Below, one piece after another: positions 1 to 8,608 of a stretch of 64,000 bases of DNA. The notes under the pieces were generated by a model, which was given only the letters and a program-made list of their open reading frames with translations, searched no databases and was not told where the DNA came from. Each line of letters opens with the position of its first letter. The first letter of the stretch is position 1. The stretch is from Rhodococcus xishaensis (GTDB lineage Bacteria; Actinomycetota; Actinomycetes; Mycobacteriales; Mycobacteriaceae), in assembly GCF_004011825.1 (NCBI RefSeq), contig NZ_RKLO01000007.1, positions 62,001 through 126,000 on the forward strand, written 5' to 3'. A program made the position numbers and the translations under genes.

Positions 1-2328
1 ATTGTCGAGTTCCTTCTGGATGGTTCGGCGCAGCGGCCGCGCGCCGAACTCCGGCTGGTAGCCCTTCTCGGCGAGCCAATCGACGGCGTCGTCGGTGATG
101 TCAAGCTCGACGTGCTGGGCGCGCAGCTGGCGGCGGGTGCCGTCGAGGATGAGCTCGATGATCTGCCGGAGCTCCGTCTGGTCCAGCCGGTGGAACACGA
201 TGGTCTCGTCGATCCGGTTGAGAAACTCTGGCCGGAAATGTACCCGCAGCCGTTCCATGAGCGTCGGCACCAGCTCGTCGATGTCCTCGGCCTTGGAACC
301 GAGGATCAGGTCGGAGCCGATGTTGCTGGTGAGGATCACGATGGTGTTCTTGAAGTCGACGGTGCGCCCCTGCGCGTCGGTGACCCGGCCGTCGTCGAGC
401 AACTGGAGGAGCACGTTGAACACGTCCGGGTGTGCCTTCTCGACCTCGTCGAACAGCACCACCGAGTACGGCTGCCGCCGCACCTTGTCGGTGAGCTGCC
501 CGGCCTCCTCGTACCCGACGTAGCCGGGCGGGGCCCCGACGAGCCTGGAGACGGTGTGCTTCTCCTGGAACTCGCTCATGTCGAACCGGATCATCCGGTC
601 CTCGTCACCGAACACGGCCTCCGCCAACGCTTTCGCGGTCTCGGTCTTGCCGACGCCGGTGGGACCGAGGAACAGGAACGATCCGATGGGACGGTTCGGA
701 TCCGAGAGCCCGGCCCGCGAACGGCGCACCGCCTCGGCCACCGCGGTGACGGCCTCGTCCTGTCCGATGACGCGGGCGTGCAGCACGTCCTCGAGTCGCA
801 TGAGCCGTTCGCGTTCCTCGGACGTCAACTCCGCCACCGGAATTCCGGTCTGGCGCGAAACGATGTGCGCGATGTCGAGGACGGTCACCTCGGGAGTGCT
901 CTCGTCGGGAGCCTCGCCGAGACGATCCTCGGCCTCGGTGATCTTACGTTTGAGCTCGTTGGCGCGCTCGTAGTCCTCCTGCTCGACAGCAGAGTCCTTC
1001 TCACGCTTGAGTCGTGCGAGCTGCTCCTCGGCGGTTCGGGTGTCGACGTCGGGCGTGTGGGTCCGCAGCCGCACCCGGGCGCCGGCCTGGTCGACGAGAT
1101 CGATCGCCTTGTCGGGCATGAACCTGTCGGTGATGTAGCGGTCCGACAGCTCGGCGGCGGCGACGAGCGCCTCGTCGGTGTAGTGGACCTGGTGGTGCGC
1201 CTCGTAGCTGTCGACCAGGCCGCGCAGGATCTCGATGGTCTCGTCCACGGACGGTTCCGCGACCAGCACCGGCTGGAAGCGCCGCTCGAGGGCGGCGTCC
1301 TTCTCGATGTGCTTGCGGTACTCGTCGATCGTGGTCGCACCGATCGCGTGCAGGTCGCCGCGCGCGAGAGCCGGCTTGAGCAGGTTCCCGGCGTCCATCG
1401 CGCCCTCGCCGCCAGCTCCGGCACCGACGATGGTGTGCAATTCGTCGATGAACAGGATCAGCTCGTCGGAGTGGGCCTTGATCTCGTCGAGGATCTTCGT
1501 CAGCCGTTCCTCGAATTCGCCGCGGTACTTCGTGCCCGCCACGAGTGAGCCGAGGTCGAGCGCGACGACACGGCGATCGGCCAGCGTCGACGGGACGTCC
1601 TTGTTGACGATGCGCTGCGCGAGGCCCTCGACGATCGCTGTCTTGCCGACACCCGGGTCGCCGATCAACACCGGGTTGTTCTTGCGGCGGCGCGACAGGA
1701 TCTCGATGGTTTGCTCCACCTCCTGCGCGCGGCCGACGACCGGGTCGACATTGCCGGCGCGGGCCTCCGCCGTCAGATCGCGCCCGTACTCGTCGAGCGT
1801 CGGCGTCGAACTCGGCGTCGTCGGCACCTTCTCGCCCTCGAGGGTTGCGCCCAACAGGGCCTTGCCGGCCGGGCTCTCGGGGTTCGCGGCGATGCCGATG
1901 AGGATGTGTTCCGGGCCGATGTAGCTGCGGCCCGACTCGCTGGCCTGCTGCTGCGCGGTCCGCAGCGCCAGCTTCGCGGCCGGACTCAGGCTCGGCGCCC
2001 CCGGAGTGGTCTTCGGGGTCCCGTGCTTGTCCAGGTGTGCAGCCATCTTCGCGGCGATCTCGTCCGGATCCAGGTTGATGCCGCTGAGCACGCCGCGGGT
2101 GGGATCGTTCTGCGCCGCGGCATACAGCAGGTGCTCGGGGGTGATCTCGCTGTTTCCCCACTCGACGGCTTCGTCGCGGGCGGTGGCGATCAGCTTCCGC
2201 GCGCCGTCGTCGAGGAGCCGTCCGAGGTCGACCCGCTGCACCGGGGGCTGGGACGACAGCCCCGACCCGAAGAACCTTGCGAAAATGTCATCGAAGGGGC
2301 TGTCGATACGACCCCAGCCTTCGGTCAT
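1..2328 (-). CDS. Clp/Hsp100 AAA+ ATPase, C-terminus beyond window
   Basis: Hexameric protein-remodelling ATPase; 776 residues are visible and only a short C-terminal part lies off the left edge. Start ATG at 2328 is preceded by GGAGGTCGGGAC. Visible in order: Clp N-domain repeats (about residues 25-160), first AAA module with Walker A GDPGVGKT and Walker [10 protein letters not shown], a short middle region with a UVR-like motif ([15 protein letters not shown]), second AAA module with GPTGVGKTE, then the usual [10 protein letters not shown] near the edge. The N-domain and short middle region are ClpC-like. However, TSNIGSDLI runs directly into the next helices with no VGLGF/IGF ClpP-docking loop, as in ClpB. 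It therefore probably works as a ClpP-independent disaggregase. HAIR-like boxes lie upstream. Confidence 0.9.
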   Translation of the reverse strand, partial: MTEGWGRIDSPFDDIFARFFGSGLSSQPPVQRVDLGRLLDDGARKLIATARDEAVEWGNSEITPEHLLYAAAQNDPTRGVLSGINLDPDEIAAKMAAHLDKHGTPKTTPGAPSLSPAAKLALRTAQQQASESGRSYIGPEHILIGIAANPESPAGKALLGATLEGEKVPTTPSSTPTLDEYGRDLTAEARAGNVDPVVGRAQEVEQTIEILSRRRKNNPVLIGDPGVGKTAIVEGLAQRIVNKDVPSTLADRRVVALDLGSLVAGTKYRGEFEERLTKILDEIKAHSDELILFIDELHTIVGAGAGGEGAMDAGNLLKPALARGDLHAIGATTIDEYRKHIEKDAALERRFQPVLVAEPSVDETIEILRGLVDSYEAHHQVHYTDEALVAAAELSDRYITDRFMPDKAIDLVDQAGARVRLRTHTPDVDTRTAEEQLARLKREKDSAVEQEDYERANELKRKITEAEDRLGEAPDESTPEVTVLDIAHIVSRQTGIPVAELTSEERERLMRLEDVLHARVIGQDEAVTAVAEAVRRSRAGLSDPNRPIGSFLFLGPTGVGKTETAKALAEAVFGDEDRMIRFDMSEFQEKHTVSRLVGAPPGYVGYEEAGQLTDKVRRQPYSVVLFDEVEKAHPDVFNVLLQLLDDGRVTDAQGRTVDFKNTIVILTSNIGSDLILGSKAEDIDELVPTLMERLRVHFRPEFLNRIDETIVFHRLDQTELRQIIELILDGTRRQLRAQHVELDITDDAVDWLAEKGYQPEFGARPLRRTIQKELDN

Positions 2329-2383
2329 GTCCCGACCTCCAAATGTCTGGTTCCAGCAATCTGGTTCGGACTGGTCCGCGCTG

Positions 2384-2422
2384 CTCGAGTTGGGCGACGC
2401 CGCTCGAGTGGGACGACTCAAC
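2384..2422 (-). promoter_or_regulatory. HAIR-like (HspR) inverted repeat and extra half site
   Basis: About 60-95 bp upstream of the Clp start, CTCGAGT at 2403-2409 faces ACTCAAC at 2416-2422 with a 6-bp spacer. A second CTCGAGT lies 19 bp away at 2384-2390. The HspR box of actinobacteria (HAIR) is CTTGAGT-N7-ACTCAAG, so the arms match well but the spacer is one base short. HspR control of clpB-type genes is established in Streptomyces and mycobacteria; its use here is inference. The rest of the 2329-2593 gap shows no gene. Confidence 0.45.
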
Positions 2423-2593
2423 CTTGCGACGGCAGTAGGGGGAAGTAAAGAGTCCTCGGACCCATACTCTCGAACCCACCGGTCTGGGACCCATCATGGG
2501 GCGGAGCCTGCCGAAATGTTCGAACATGTCCCGAGTGCAGGTCCCGCCCGCCCGCACACGCTTCACCGTCGTTCGTCGCCTACCGTAGAGACC

Positions 2594-3178
2594 GTGACCA
2601 TCCCGAGCACCGCGTCGTCCTGGCCTGCCGTGCTGACGTGGCGGGCCCATTCCGCGCCGCGTATGGAGTCCGTGCGCGTCCAGCTGAGCGGAAACCGCAT
2701 CAAGGCGGCCGGACGCATCATCGGTGGCCAGTGCTCCGACCATCCCGCGTTCAGTGCGTCCTATGACCTCGTCACCGACGAGGCCGGGGTGACCCGGCGG
2801 TTGTCGTTGCGGACCGCACTGGCGGCGGGGGAGCGGCACATGTCGATCAGTCGAGACGAGGACGGCGTCTGGATGGTCGAGACCGGCACCACCCACCTGC
2901 GCTCCGGGTTCGCGGGCGCGAAGGATGTCGATGTCGTGTTGAGCCCGTTCTTCAACACCCTGCCGATCCGGCGGTTCGGCATGCAGAACGAGTCCGAGGA
3001 CTTCCAGGTGCCCGTCGTCTACGTGAACCTGCCCAACCTCGCGGTGCAGGAGGCGTCGCTGACCTACAGCAGCGGCGCCGACGGTGTCCACGTGCTCTCT
3101 CCGGTGTCGTCGTCGTCCATCACCGTCGACGAGGATGGCTTCGTGCTCGACTACCCGGGGTTGGCGGAGCGGATCTGA
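2594..3178 (+). CDS. putative glycolipid-binding protein (PF06475-like)
   Basis: 194-residue soluble protein, with GTG start at 2594 chosen because the homologous sequence begins at about residue 10 (PAVLTWRAH) and no coding signal is seen further upstream. The pattern of an N-terminal W.A, a YDLVTDEAG strand pair, a central hydrophobic SPFFNTLPIRR and a VVYVNLPNL strand near residue 145 is that of the bacterial putative glycolipid-binding family. The role is known only as a fold similar to lipoprotein-localisation proteins. It is divergent from the Clp ATPase and convergent with the amidase. No signal peptide or membrane helix is visible, so it is probably cytosolic. Confidence 0.7.
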   Translation: MTIPSTASSWPAVLTWRAHSAPRMESVRVQLSGNRIKAAGRIIGGQCSDHPAFSASYDLVTDEAGVTRRLSLRTALAAGERHMSISRDEDGVWMVETGTTHLRSGFAGAKDVDVVLSPFFNTLPIRRFGMQNESEDFQVPVVYVNLPNLAVQEASLTYSSGADGVHVLSPVSSSSITVDEDGFVLDYPGLAERI

Positions 3179-3251
3179 GGGTGGCCGGGCTGGTCCCGGC
3201 CGCACGACCGAGCGCCCAGGTCATCGCACACGTGTCGAGTGCGGCGCCGGG

Positions 3252-4598
3252 TCAGCTCACCGCGAGCGCGCACGCGAGTGCCACGGATTCGGCCGGATGC
3301 GATCCGTGTCCGCCGGCAGTGGTCGGCAGCCCGACCACCTGGACCCCCGCTGGGGCGCCGTCGTGGACGGCGACGGGGACCGAGATCGCCGGGATGCGGA
3401 GCCCGTTGAAGGGACTGCACATCCGGAGCAGCGGGGTACGGGCCACCGCCGGGTCCGTCGAGAGCGCCCGTTCCTGGGTCATCGAGCGCACGGGTGTGGT
3501 CGCGGTGACCAGCGCGTCCAAACCCAGCTCGCCGCGCAGGCGCGAAAGTGCTCGATGGCGGAGACGTTCGAGTTCGCGGGCAGAGTGCACATAAACGACG
3601 GCGAGACGGTCTTTCTGGGCCGCCAGCAACGCGGCGGTCAATGGCTGGTACTGATCGGGTTCGGTCTCGAACCACCGCTGATGCGTCTCGTACGCCTCCG
3701 ACCCGGTGATGATCGGGTAGGCCGCGAGCAGCTGCTCCGTCTCCGGAAGTTCGACGTCGATCACCTCGGCGCCGGCGTCGGTCAGTGACCGACACCCGGC
3801 GTCGACGGCCGCCGCGATACCCGCATCGGCGATGTCCCAGTTGCTGCCGCGGAGTCGCCCCACCCGCAGACCCGCAACGGGTGTATTCACATGCGCGATA
3901 CCGGGGATCGCACCCCACGCCAACGACACGTCGAGGACGTCGGCGGCCAGCAGACCCACGTGGTCGTACGTCGTCGACCCCGGGAACACGCCCGACGTTG
4001 GCAGTGCGCCGAAGCTCGGCTTCATGCCGACGACGCCGCACAGGGACGCGGGAGTCCTTACGCTGCAGCCGGTGTCGGTGCCCAACGCGAACGGTACGAC
4101 GCCCTTTGCGACCAGTGCCGCCGACCCGGAGGACGAGCCGCCGGGGATCAGGGTCGGGTCATGTGGATGGGCTGCGGGCCCCCACGCATTGACCGCACCC
4201 GTTGGCCCGTAGCCGAACTCGTGCATGTGGGTCTTGGCGACGACGATCGCACCGGCCTGCCGCAATTGCGTAACGATGCCGGCATCGTCAGTGGCAGGCG
4301 GGGCGTCGGCGAGGACTGCGCTGCCGCAGCGCGTAGGCATCCCGGCCACGTCGATGTTGTCCTTCACCGCCACCGCGACCCCGTGCAGCGGGCCGATCCA
4401 GTCACCGGCGGCAATCGCCTCGTCCGCGCGGGCAGCCGCCTCCAGCGCAGCTGAATCGTCACGAGCGGCAACCAGGTTCTCCCACGGAGTTCCGAGTAGC
4501 CCATCGAGAGCATCGAGCGTCGCGCGCACGTGCTCGGTGGCGGTCGTCTCCCGCTTGGCCAGTTGACGGGCGATGTCGCGCAGGTTCACGGTCGCCAC
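3252..4598 (-). CDS. amidase (amidase-signature family)
   Basis: 448 residues, the usual length for this family, which hydrolyses carboxamides to acid plus ammonia. The Ser-cisSer-Lys triad is visible: Lys in GVAVAVKDNIDVAG, cis-Ser in DTGCSVRTPAS, and the nucleophile in GGSSSGSAALVA. Start GTG at 4598 lies inside the end of tyrA (13-bp overlap), so the two genes are probably co-transcribed and translationally coupled. Nothing indicates the substrate. It is not GatA: no gatB or gatC partner is nearby and the C-terminal part differs. No signal peptide, so cytosolic. Confidence 0.85.
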   Translation of the reverse strand: MATVNLRDIARQLAKRETTATEHVRATLDALDGLLGTPWENLVAARDDSAALEAAARADEAIAAGDWIGPLHGVAVAVKDNIDVAGMPTRCGSAVLADAPPATDDAGIVTQLRQAGAIVVAKTHMHEFGYGPTGAVNAWGPAAHPHDPTLIPGGSSSGSAALVAKGVVPFALGTDTGCSVRTPASLCGVVGMKPSFGALPTSGVFPGSTTYDHVGLLAADVLDVSLAWGAIPGIAHVNTPVAGLRVGRLRGSNWDIADAGIAAAVDAGCRSLTDAGAEVIDVELPETEQLLAAYPIITGSEAYETHQRWFETEPDQYQPLTAALLAAQKDRLAVVYVHSARELERLRHRALSRLRGELGLDALVTATTPVRSMTQERALSTDPAVARTPLLRMCSPFNGLRIPAISVPVAVHDGAPAGVQVVGLPTTAGGHGSHPAESVALACALAVS

Positions 4599-5551
4599 AC
4601 CCCTCCGCGTCGTCCGGCGTCCCGCAGCCGTTCGAGCCAGTTCTCCGAGCCGGGCTCGATACCGGTGATCGTCCGGCGCTCACGGTTCTCGTAGCGCAAT
4701 CGAGCCTGGTGGCCGGGCTCGACGAGGTCGGCCAGGGTGCCCTTCTCGGCCAGCTCGGTACCGGCCTGGCTCAGCACCTCGAGGGTCTCGTTCAGGGTCG
4801 ACAGCAGGGCGTCGCGGTTGCCCTCGCACATCGCCCGCACCAGGCCCGGCGCGCTGCCCGCGACGCGGGTGCCGTCGCGGAACGAGCCGGCCGCGAGGCC
4901 AAGTGCCAGGTCGCCTCCAGCAGCCCCGGACAGGGCGAGCGCCTCGGCGAGCACGTGAGGCAGATGCGAGATGCGGGCGACGGCGGCATCGTGCTCGACA
5001 GACTCGGCGGGTACCACCAGCGAACCGCAGTCCAGCGCAAGTTGCGCCACCTGCGACCAGATCCGCGGGTCGACGCCGTCGTCCGCGCTCACCACCCACA
5101 CCGCGTCCCGGAACAGATCGGCGTCCCCGGCCTGCCAGCCGGACTCCGACGTCCCCGCCATCGGATGGCCACCCACGAACCGGTCTCGGAGGCCGTGCCG
5201 GGTAGCGGCCGCGACCATCTCGGCCTTGACGCTGACCACGTCGGTGATCGGGCAGCCGGGCGCGTGCTCGGCGATCGCGGCGAGCGTCGCGTCGACGGCC
5301 GGCATCGGCACCGCAACGACGATCAGCGCCTCCGATTCGGCGGCGCGCCGCAGCACGGCGGAAAGGTCGGTGTCGGCGTCGAATCCGTCGGCGCGGGCGG
5401 CGTCGACTGTCGGCGCGGAGCGGTTCCAGCCCCACGTCTTTCGCCCGGCAGCGACGGCCGCGCGGAGCAGCGACCCGCCGATCAGGCCCAGGCCGAGAAC
5501 GCAGACGTCAGGTGTGGAAACGGAGGCAGCCACCTGAACAGCTTGGCACAT
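4586..5551 (-). CDS. tyrA: prephenate dehydrogenase
   Basis: 321 residues. It oxidatively decarboxylates prephenate to 4-hydroxyphenylpyruvate with NAD(P)+ in tyrosine synthesis. The N-terminal Rossmann motif GLGLIGGSLL follows directly after VCVLG, and a GGHPMAG loop is characteristic of TyrA. The C-terminal helical dimerisation half is complete (ending RRGGVWRP), with no ACT domain visible. ATG at 5551 is used; a GTG at 5533 (VAASVSTP) is an equally plausible start and only shortens the tail. It is divergent from the tadA-associated gene, with a 49-bp gap holding both promoters. Confidence 0.9.
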   Translation of the reverse strand: MCQAVQVAASVSTPDVCVLGLGLIGGSLLRAAVAAGRKTWGWNRSAPTVDAARADGFDADTDLSAVLRRAAESEALIVVAVPMPAVDATLAAIAEHAPGCPITDVVSVKAEMVAAATRHGLRDRFVGGHPMAGTSESGWQAGDADLFRDAVWVVSADDGVDPRIWSQVAQLALDCGSLVVPAESVEHDAAVARISHLPHVLAEALALSGAAGGDLALGLAAGSFRDGTRVAGSAPGLVRAMCEGNRDALLSTLNETLEVLSQAGTELAEKGTLADLVEPGHQARLRYENRERRTITGIEPGSENWLERLRDAGRRGGVWRP

Positions 5552-5600
5552 TGACCGCGGGACTTCTTTTAGTGGCACTGAGCGGGCTACCGTTGCGCCC

Positions 5601-6140
5601 ATGGGTTCACAGCGCGCGAACAACAACAGCGCTTCCGCAGGTTCGATGGAGAAGCTCGACGGCTTCGGTGTCGCCGTCGTCCGCGAGGACGGTCGCTGGA
5701 AGTGCTCGCCGCTGACCGACGGGGCGCTCACGAGCCTGCGGACCGCCGAGAAGGAACTCCTCGAGCTGCGTAGCTCCGGTGCCGTGTTCGGTCTGCTCGA
5801 CGTCGACGACGAGTTCTTCGTCATCGTCCGACCTGCGCCGACGGGCACCCATCTGCTGATCTCCGACGCGACCGCCGCCGTCGACTACGACATCGCCGCC
5901 GACGTCCTCGAAGCCCTGAACATCGAGATCCCCGACATCGACCCGGACGAACTCGACGACATCGAGCCGTGGGAGGAGGGCGACCTCGGCGTGCTAGCCG
6001 ACCTGGGGCTGCCCGAGGCCGTGCTCGGGGTCATCGTGGCCGAGACCGACCTCTACCCCGACGAGCAGCTGACGATGATCGCGCAGCGCTGCGGCTTCGA
6101 ATCGGAGCTCGCGGCCACCGTCGACAAGCTGCCCCGATGA
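5601..6140 (+). CDS. tRNA adenosine deaminase-associated protein
   Basis: 179-residue acidic protein of the actinobacterial family that sits immediately upstream of tadA. Visible: an FGVAVVREDGRW start, a central FFVIVRPAP segment, an Asp/Glu-rich stretch near residues 110-130 (IPDIDPDELDDIEPWE) and a C-terminal GLPEAVLGVIVAETDLYPDEQ helix region. The molecular role is not established; assignment rests on sequence pattern and on the 32-bp spacing to tadA. The start ATG at 5601 is followed by a short disordered Ser/Asn-rich tail. Confidence 0.85.
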   Translation: MGSQRANNNSASAGSMEKLDGFGVAVVREDGRWKCSPLTDGALTSLRTAEKELLELRSSGAVFGLLDVDDEFFVIVRPAPTGTHLLISDATAAVDYDIAADVLEALNIEIPDIDPDELDDIEPWEEGDLGVLADLGLPEAVLGVIVAETDLYPDEQLTMIAQRCGFESELAATVDKLPR

Positions 6141-6172
6141 CCTGCCCCGATGGCACAGCCAGGTAGCCACAC

Positions 6173-6631
6173 ATGACCCCGCAGGACGACGAGCGGATGA
6201 TCCGCGCCGCTCTGGATGCCGCGGCCGCCGCCTCGGACGCCGACGTGCCCGTCGGCGCGGTCTTGTTCGATGCGGACGGAGTGGAGTTGGCGCGTGCCGC
6301 GAACGCTCGCGAGGCCTCCGGTGACCCCACCGCACACGCGGAGATCCTGGCCCTGCGTGCGGCGGCTCGCATCCACGGCGACGGCTGGCGGCTCGAGGGC
6401 ACCACCCTCGCAGTGACGCTCGAGCCGTGCACTATGTGCGCCGGCGCGCTGGTGCTCGCCCGCGTCAAGCGTGTGGTGTTCGGGGCGTGGGAACCCAAGA
6501 CCGGCGCCGTCGGTTCGCTGTGGGACGTGGTCCGCGACCGGCGTCTGACGCACCGTCCCGAGGTGCGCGGCGGGGTGCTCGAGGACGAGTGCGCGGGACT
6601 TCTGGAGAGCTTCTTCCAAGACCAGCGCTGA
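6173..6631 (+). CDS. tadA: tRNA-specific adenosine-34 deaminase
   Basis: 152 residues. It deaminates A34 to inosine in the tRNA-Arg(ACG) wobble position. Zinc and catalytic motifs are intact: HAE (residues about 54-56) with the catalytic Glu, and PCTMC (about 84-88) supplying both zinc cysteines. GAWEPKTGAVGS and a C-terminal LLESFFQDQR complete the family pattern. It lies downstream of its associated protein and upstream of tRNA-Ser, all on the same strand. Confidence 0.95.
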   Translation: MTPQDDERMIRAALDAAAAASDADVPVGAVLFDADGVELARAANAREASGDPTAHAEILALRAAARIHGDGWRLEGTTLAVTLEPCTMCAGALVLARVKRVVFGAWEPKTGAVGSLWDVVRDRRLTHRPEVRGGVLEDECAGLLESFFQDQR

Positions 6632-6704
6632 CGATCCCGAACCGGAAAAAACGCTCCTACCTGCCGATTTCGGTCTCAGTCGCGTGTTCGGTACAGTCTT
6701 TGGC

Positions 6705-6795
6705 GGTGGCGTGTCCGAGCGGCCTAAGGAGCACGCCTCGAAAGCGTGTGACGGGTAACCCCCGTCCGAGGGTTCGAATCCCTCCGCCACCGCCA
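6705..6795 (+). tRNA. tRNA-Ser (anticodon CGA), CCA encoded
   Basis: The acceptor stem GGTGGCG (6705-6711) pairs with CGCCACC (6785-6791). The anticodon loop CTCGAAA carries CGA. A long serine-type variable arm lies between the anticodon stem and the GGTTCGAATCC T-arm. Discriminator G at 6792 and encoded CCA at 6793-6795. The downstream patch of accessory genes makes the 3' end a candidate insertion site, but no second copy of the tRNA 3' end is visible. Confidence 0.95.
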
Positions 6796-6796
6796 A

Positions 6797-6831
6797 AGCT
6801 CCCCACCTGCACGCAGCTGGGGAGCTTTTTT
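6797..6831 (+). terminator. rho-independent terminator after tRNA-Ser
   Basis: AGCTCCCC (6797-6804) pairs with GGGGAGCT (6819-6826), with a 14-nt loop and then a run of T to 6831. It begins one base after the encoded CCA. Confidence 0.9.
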
Positions 6832-7063
6832 CATGCTCTCGATGGCGCCTGACAGTTTTCAGACAGCGCCGACAGCGGAAACTCTTCGTCGCGCCGCGTC
6901 GAGAGCGTCTGACACATTGTCGAGATCGTCGTCAAGGAGATCTGCTTAGATGCCGAGTGTGGAGCGGTGGATTCTTGCCCGAGCATCCGCTGCACAGCAA
7001 CCGCGATCACCTACCAGAGTCCCCGCCACCGGCAGGGTCCCACAGCTTCCGGGAAGGACAACC

Positions 7064-7219
7064 GTGGCCACAGCACAACGGTCGGCAGCCGCCGTCGTGA
7101 TCCTGGCGGCCGTTGCCGTGATCCTGGCGGTCACCGGAGCGGCATGGCCGTTCTGGCTCGCTTACGCCGTGGTAGCCGCTGGGATCCTCATCGAGCTCGT
7201 GCGAGCACGTCGTGGGTAG
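7064..7219 (+). CDS. 51-residue single- or double-pass membrane protein
   Basis: Starts at GTG 7064 behind GGGAAGGACAACC. It is almost entirely hydrophobic (SAAAVVILAAVAVILAV and PFWLAYAVVAAGILIEL) and ends in a basic RARRG. The stop overlaps the GTG of the next gene, so they form a coupled pair. No family is recognised. Such pairs of a mini membrane protein and an HTH protein are common in actinobacterial phage-like or integrative remnants, which fits its place just after a tRNA gene. Confidence 0.6.
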   Translation: MATAQRSAAAVVILAAVAVILAVTGAAWPFWLAYAVVAAGILIELVRARRG

Positions 7220-7454
7220 GCCAGCCGTCTGCCTCGGGCTCACGCGGCTGGCCGGACGGATCGGCGTGAAACCTGATGCGTTGTCTCGGTACAAGCTGCC
7301 AGACCCCGACGTCGTGATCGGCACGCTCAACGACGACGGGAGAGTGCCGAGCGGCTCGTTCCGCGGCTGGCTACCCGAAACCATCGACGAGTGGAACGCC
7401 CACCGGCCCGGCCGTGGCGCCCGAACGGACTTGGCGTCACCTTCGGATGGTTGA
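7212..7454 (+). CDS. small HTH-type DNA-binding protein, excisionase/AlpA-like
   Basis: 80 residues, GTG start at 7212 overlapping the preceding stop by 8 bp. LTRLAGRIGVKPDALSRYKLPDPDVVIG looks like the helix-turn-helix and wing of MerR/AlpA-type excisionase-like proteins. It is followed by GWLPETIDEWNAHRPGRG, the usual 'convert to W..ETIDEWN..RPGRG' ending of such proteins in actinobacterial mobile elements. No integrase is visible nearby, so it is probably a leftover or an orphan regulator. Function is inferred from pattern only. Confidence 0.6.
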   Translation: MGRPAVCLGLTRLAGRIGVKPDALSRYKLPDPDVVIGTLNDDGRVPSGSFRGWLPETIDEWNAHRPGRGARTDLASPSDG

Positions 7455-7513
7455 GGAGCACCCGGCACGTGCGCTTGGGTCCCAAGATGGTGCACCGCTG
7501 CTTGGTAGCTTCC

Positions 7514-7807
7514 ATGACCATGGGCGACTGGACAGTTTGGGGACGCGACGGCACCGGCAAGCTGCGTTGGCTCAACCACACCGACGATCAAGGCTGGGCC
7601 GCCGACGAAGAATCCACGATGCGCCTCGAAGCCCCGAACTTCGGGTTCCCGGTCACTCCCACCGGGCCGTGGCAGCACGGCATCCCGGACGAGCCCGCCC
7701 TGTACGCCGCTGCCCTCGTCGTCATCCCGGGCGCAACGAAGACCGCCGGGGAAGTTCCGCATCATCCGGCGCTGGACTATCCGCCGAAGGATGACGTCGT
7801 CTACTGA
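7514..7807 (+). CDS. hypothetical protein, 97 residues
   Basis: ATG at 7514 (alternatives 7487 and 7520). MTMGDWTVWGRDGTGKLRWLNHTDD then a Pro/His-rich C-terminus ending YPPKDDVVY. Third codon positions are strongly G/C, which supports coding, but no Shine-Dalgarno is convincing and no family is recognised. Trp-rich beta-strand content at the start suggests a small beta domain. It sits 59 bp after the HTH gene and may belong to the same accessory patch. Confidence 0.4.
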   Translation: MTMGDWTVWGRDGTGKLRWLNHTDDQGWAADEESTMRLEAPNFGFPVTPTGPWQHGIPDEPALYAAALVVIPGATKTAGEVPHHPALDYPPKDDVVY

Positions 7808-7842
7808 GCACAGGGTCCCTCCAAGAAGTTGCCCTCCGCGAA

Positions 7843-7881
7843 CCCGTCTACCCATTGCCAGGCCTTCAGAGTGTAGACGGG
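7843..7881 (+). terminator. inverted repeat, possible terminator
   Basis: CCCGTCTAC (7843-7851) pairs with GTAGACGGG (7873-7881) around a 21-nt loop, 36 bp after the stop of the hypothetical gene. No T run follows, so termination is only a possibility. The surrounding stretch 7808-8158 has no convincing gene. Confidence 0.4.
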
Positions 7882-8110
7882 ACGGTTGGACGTCGACCAC
7901 CCATCCTCATCTCGCAATGTTGACGATGAGGTATGAACTCTTCTAGTGGACGCCCATCAAGTGCGAAACGAAATACGAAGTGCTGCCTACTGTCTCGTGA
8001 GCCCGCTGATGCCTCCTCTCGACCCCACGCCGGTGCACCAACGCCATCGCCTCAATCGTCCCAACATCAAGCCCTAGCGTGCGGGTTCTCGCGGCCCACC
8101 AGAAATACCA

Positions 8111-8147
8111 CTGTGCCCCTGTCTTCGAACACACGACAGGGGCACAG
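8111..8147 (-). terminator. strong hairpin downstream of lipoprotein gene
   Basis: CTGTGCCCCTGTC (8111-8123) and GACAGGGGCACAG (8135-8147) are a perfect 13-bp inverted repeat with an 11-nt loop. It is placed 12 bp beyond the stop of the lipoprotein gene that reads leftwards. There is no long U tract, as is common in high-GC actinobacteria. Confidence 0.7.
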
Positions 8148-8158
8148 GAACGGCGGTA

Positions 8159-8608
8159 TTACTCTGCAGCGGCCTCGCGATCGACATTGGTCACGATGAT
8201 CGAGTACTTGCCCGTCATTCCCACAGACGGGAGTGCGCAGTCAAATACATCCGCGTTAGGCGCCCCGCACTGACCATCCTGATAGGCGGCGTAGTCCTCC
8301 TTGAGCCCTTCAGCCGCATCAAGCACGTCGGCGCGAGCTTTGCTGCGCGGAAGATCGGTGGCGTCACGGACGAACGAATCGATCAATGCGTTTCGCATGC
8401 TCAGGCAGAGGTCTGACTCATCAAAGCACTCCATTCCGAGGAACTTTGAGTACTCGCTCTGGAGATACTTCCAAGTGGTGGCGTCAGTCTGTGTAGCCGA
8501 CGCCTTGGCTTCTGCGGTTGTCTCTGTCCCTGAACCGTCGCCCCCGCTGGCGCAACCAGCCACCGACAGAGCGGCAGCCATTCCGACCGCCATTAGCCGC
8601 TTCTTCAT
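8159..8608 (-). CDS. small lipoprotein, unknown function
   Basis: 149 residues, ATG at 8608 with AGGGGAACGA upstream. Signal peptide: basic MKKR, hydrophobic AVGMAAALS, lipobox VAGC with Cys at about residue 19, then a Gly/Ser/Thr-rich linker. The mature part has four cysteines (two in MECFDESDLC, then GQC and FDC) that could form two disulfides, and is mainly helical. Exported and lipid-anchored by inference. No family recognised. It ends at a strong hairpin. Confidence 0.75.
   Translation of the reverse strand: MKKRLMAVGMAAALSVAGCASGGDGSGTETTAEAKASATQTDATTWKYLQSEYSKFLGMECFDESDLCLSMRNALIDSFVRDATDLPRSKARADVLDAAEGLKEDYAAYQDGQCGAPNADVFDCALPSVGMTGKYSIIVTNVDREAAAE

Noticed and set aside
112-1548. 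Plus-strand open frame of 478 codons
   Set aside because: It mirrors the Clp ATPase on the other strand; in high-GC DNA the antisense frame stays open. No family resemblance or ribosome site.
7933-8199. 88-codon plus-strand frame
   Set aside because: It crosses a strong terminator hairpin and the end of the lipoprotein gene; amino-acid content is non-protein-like.
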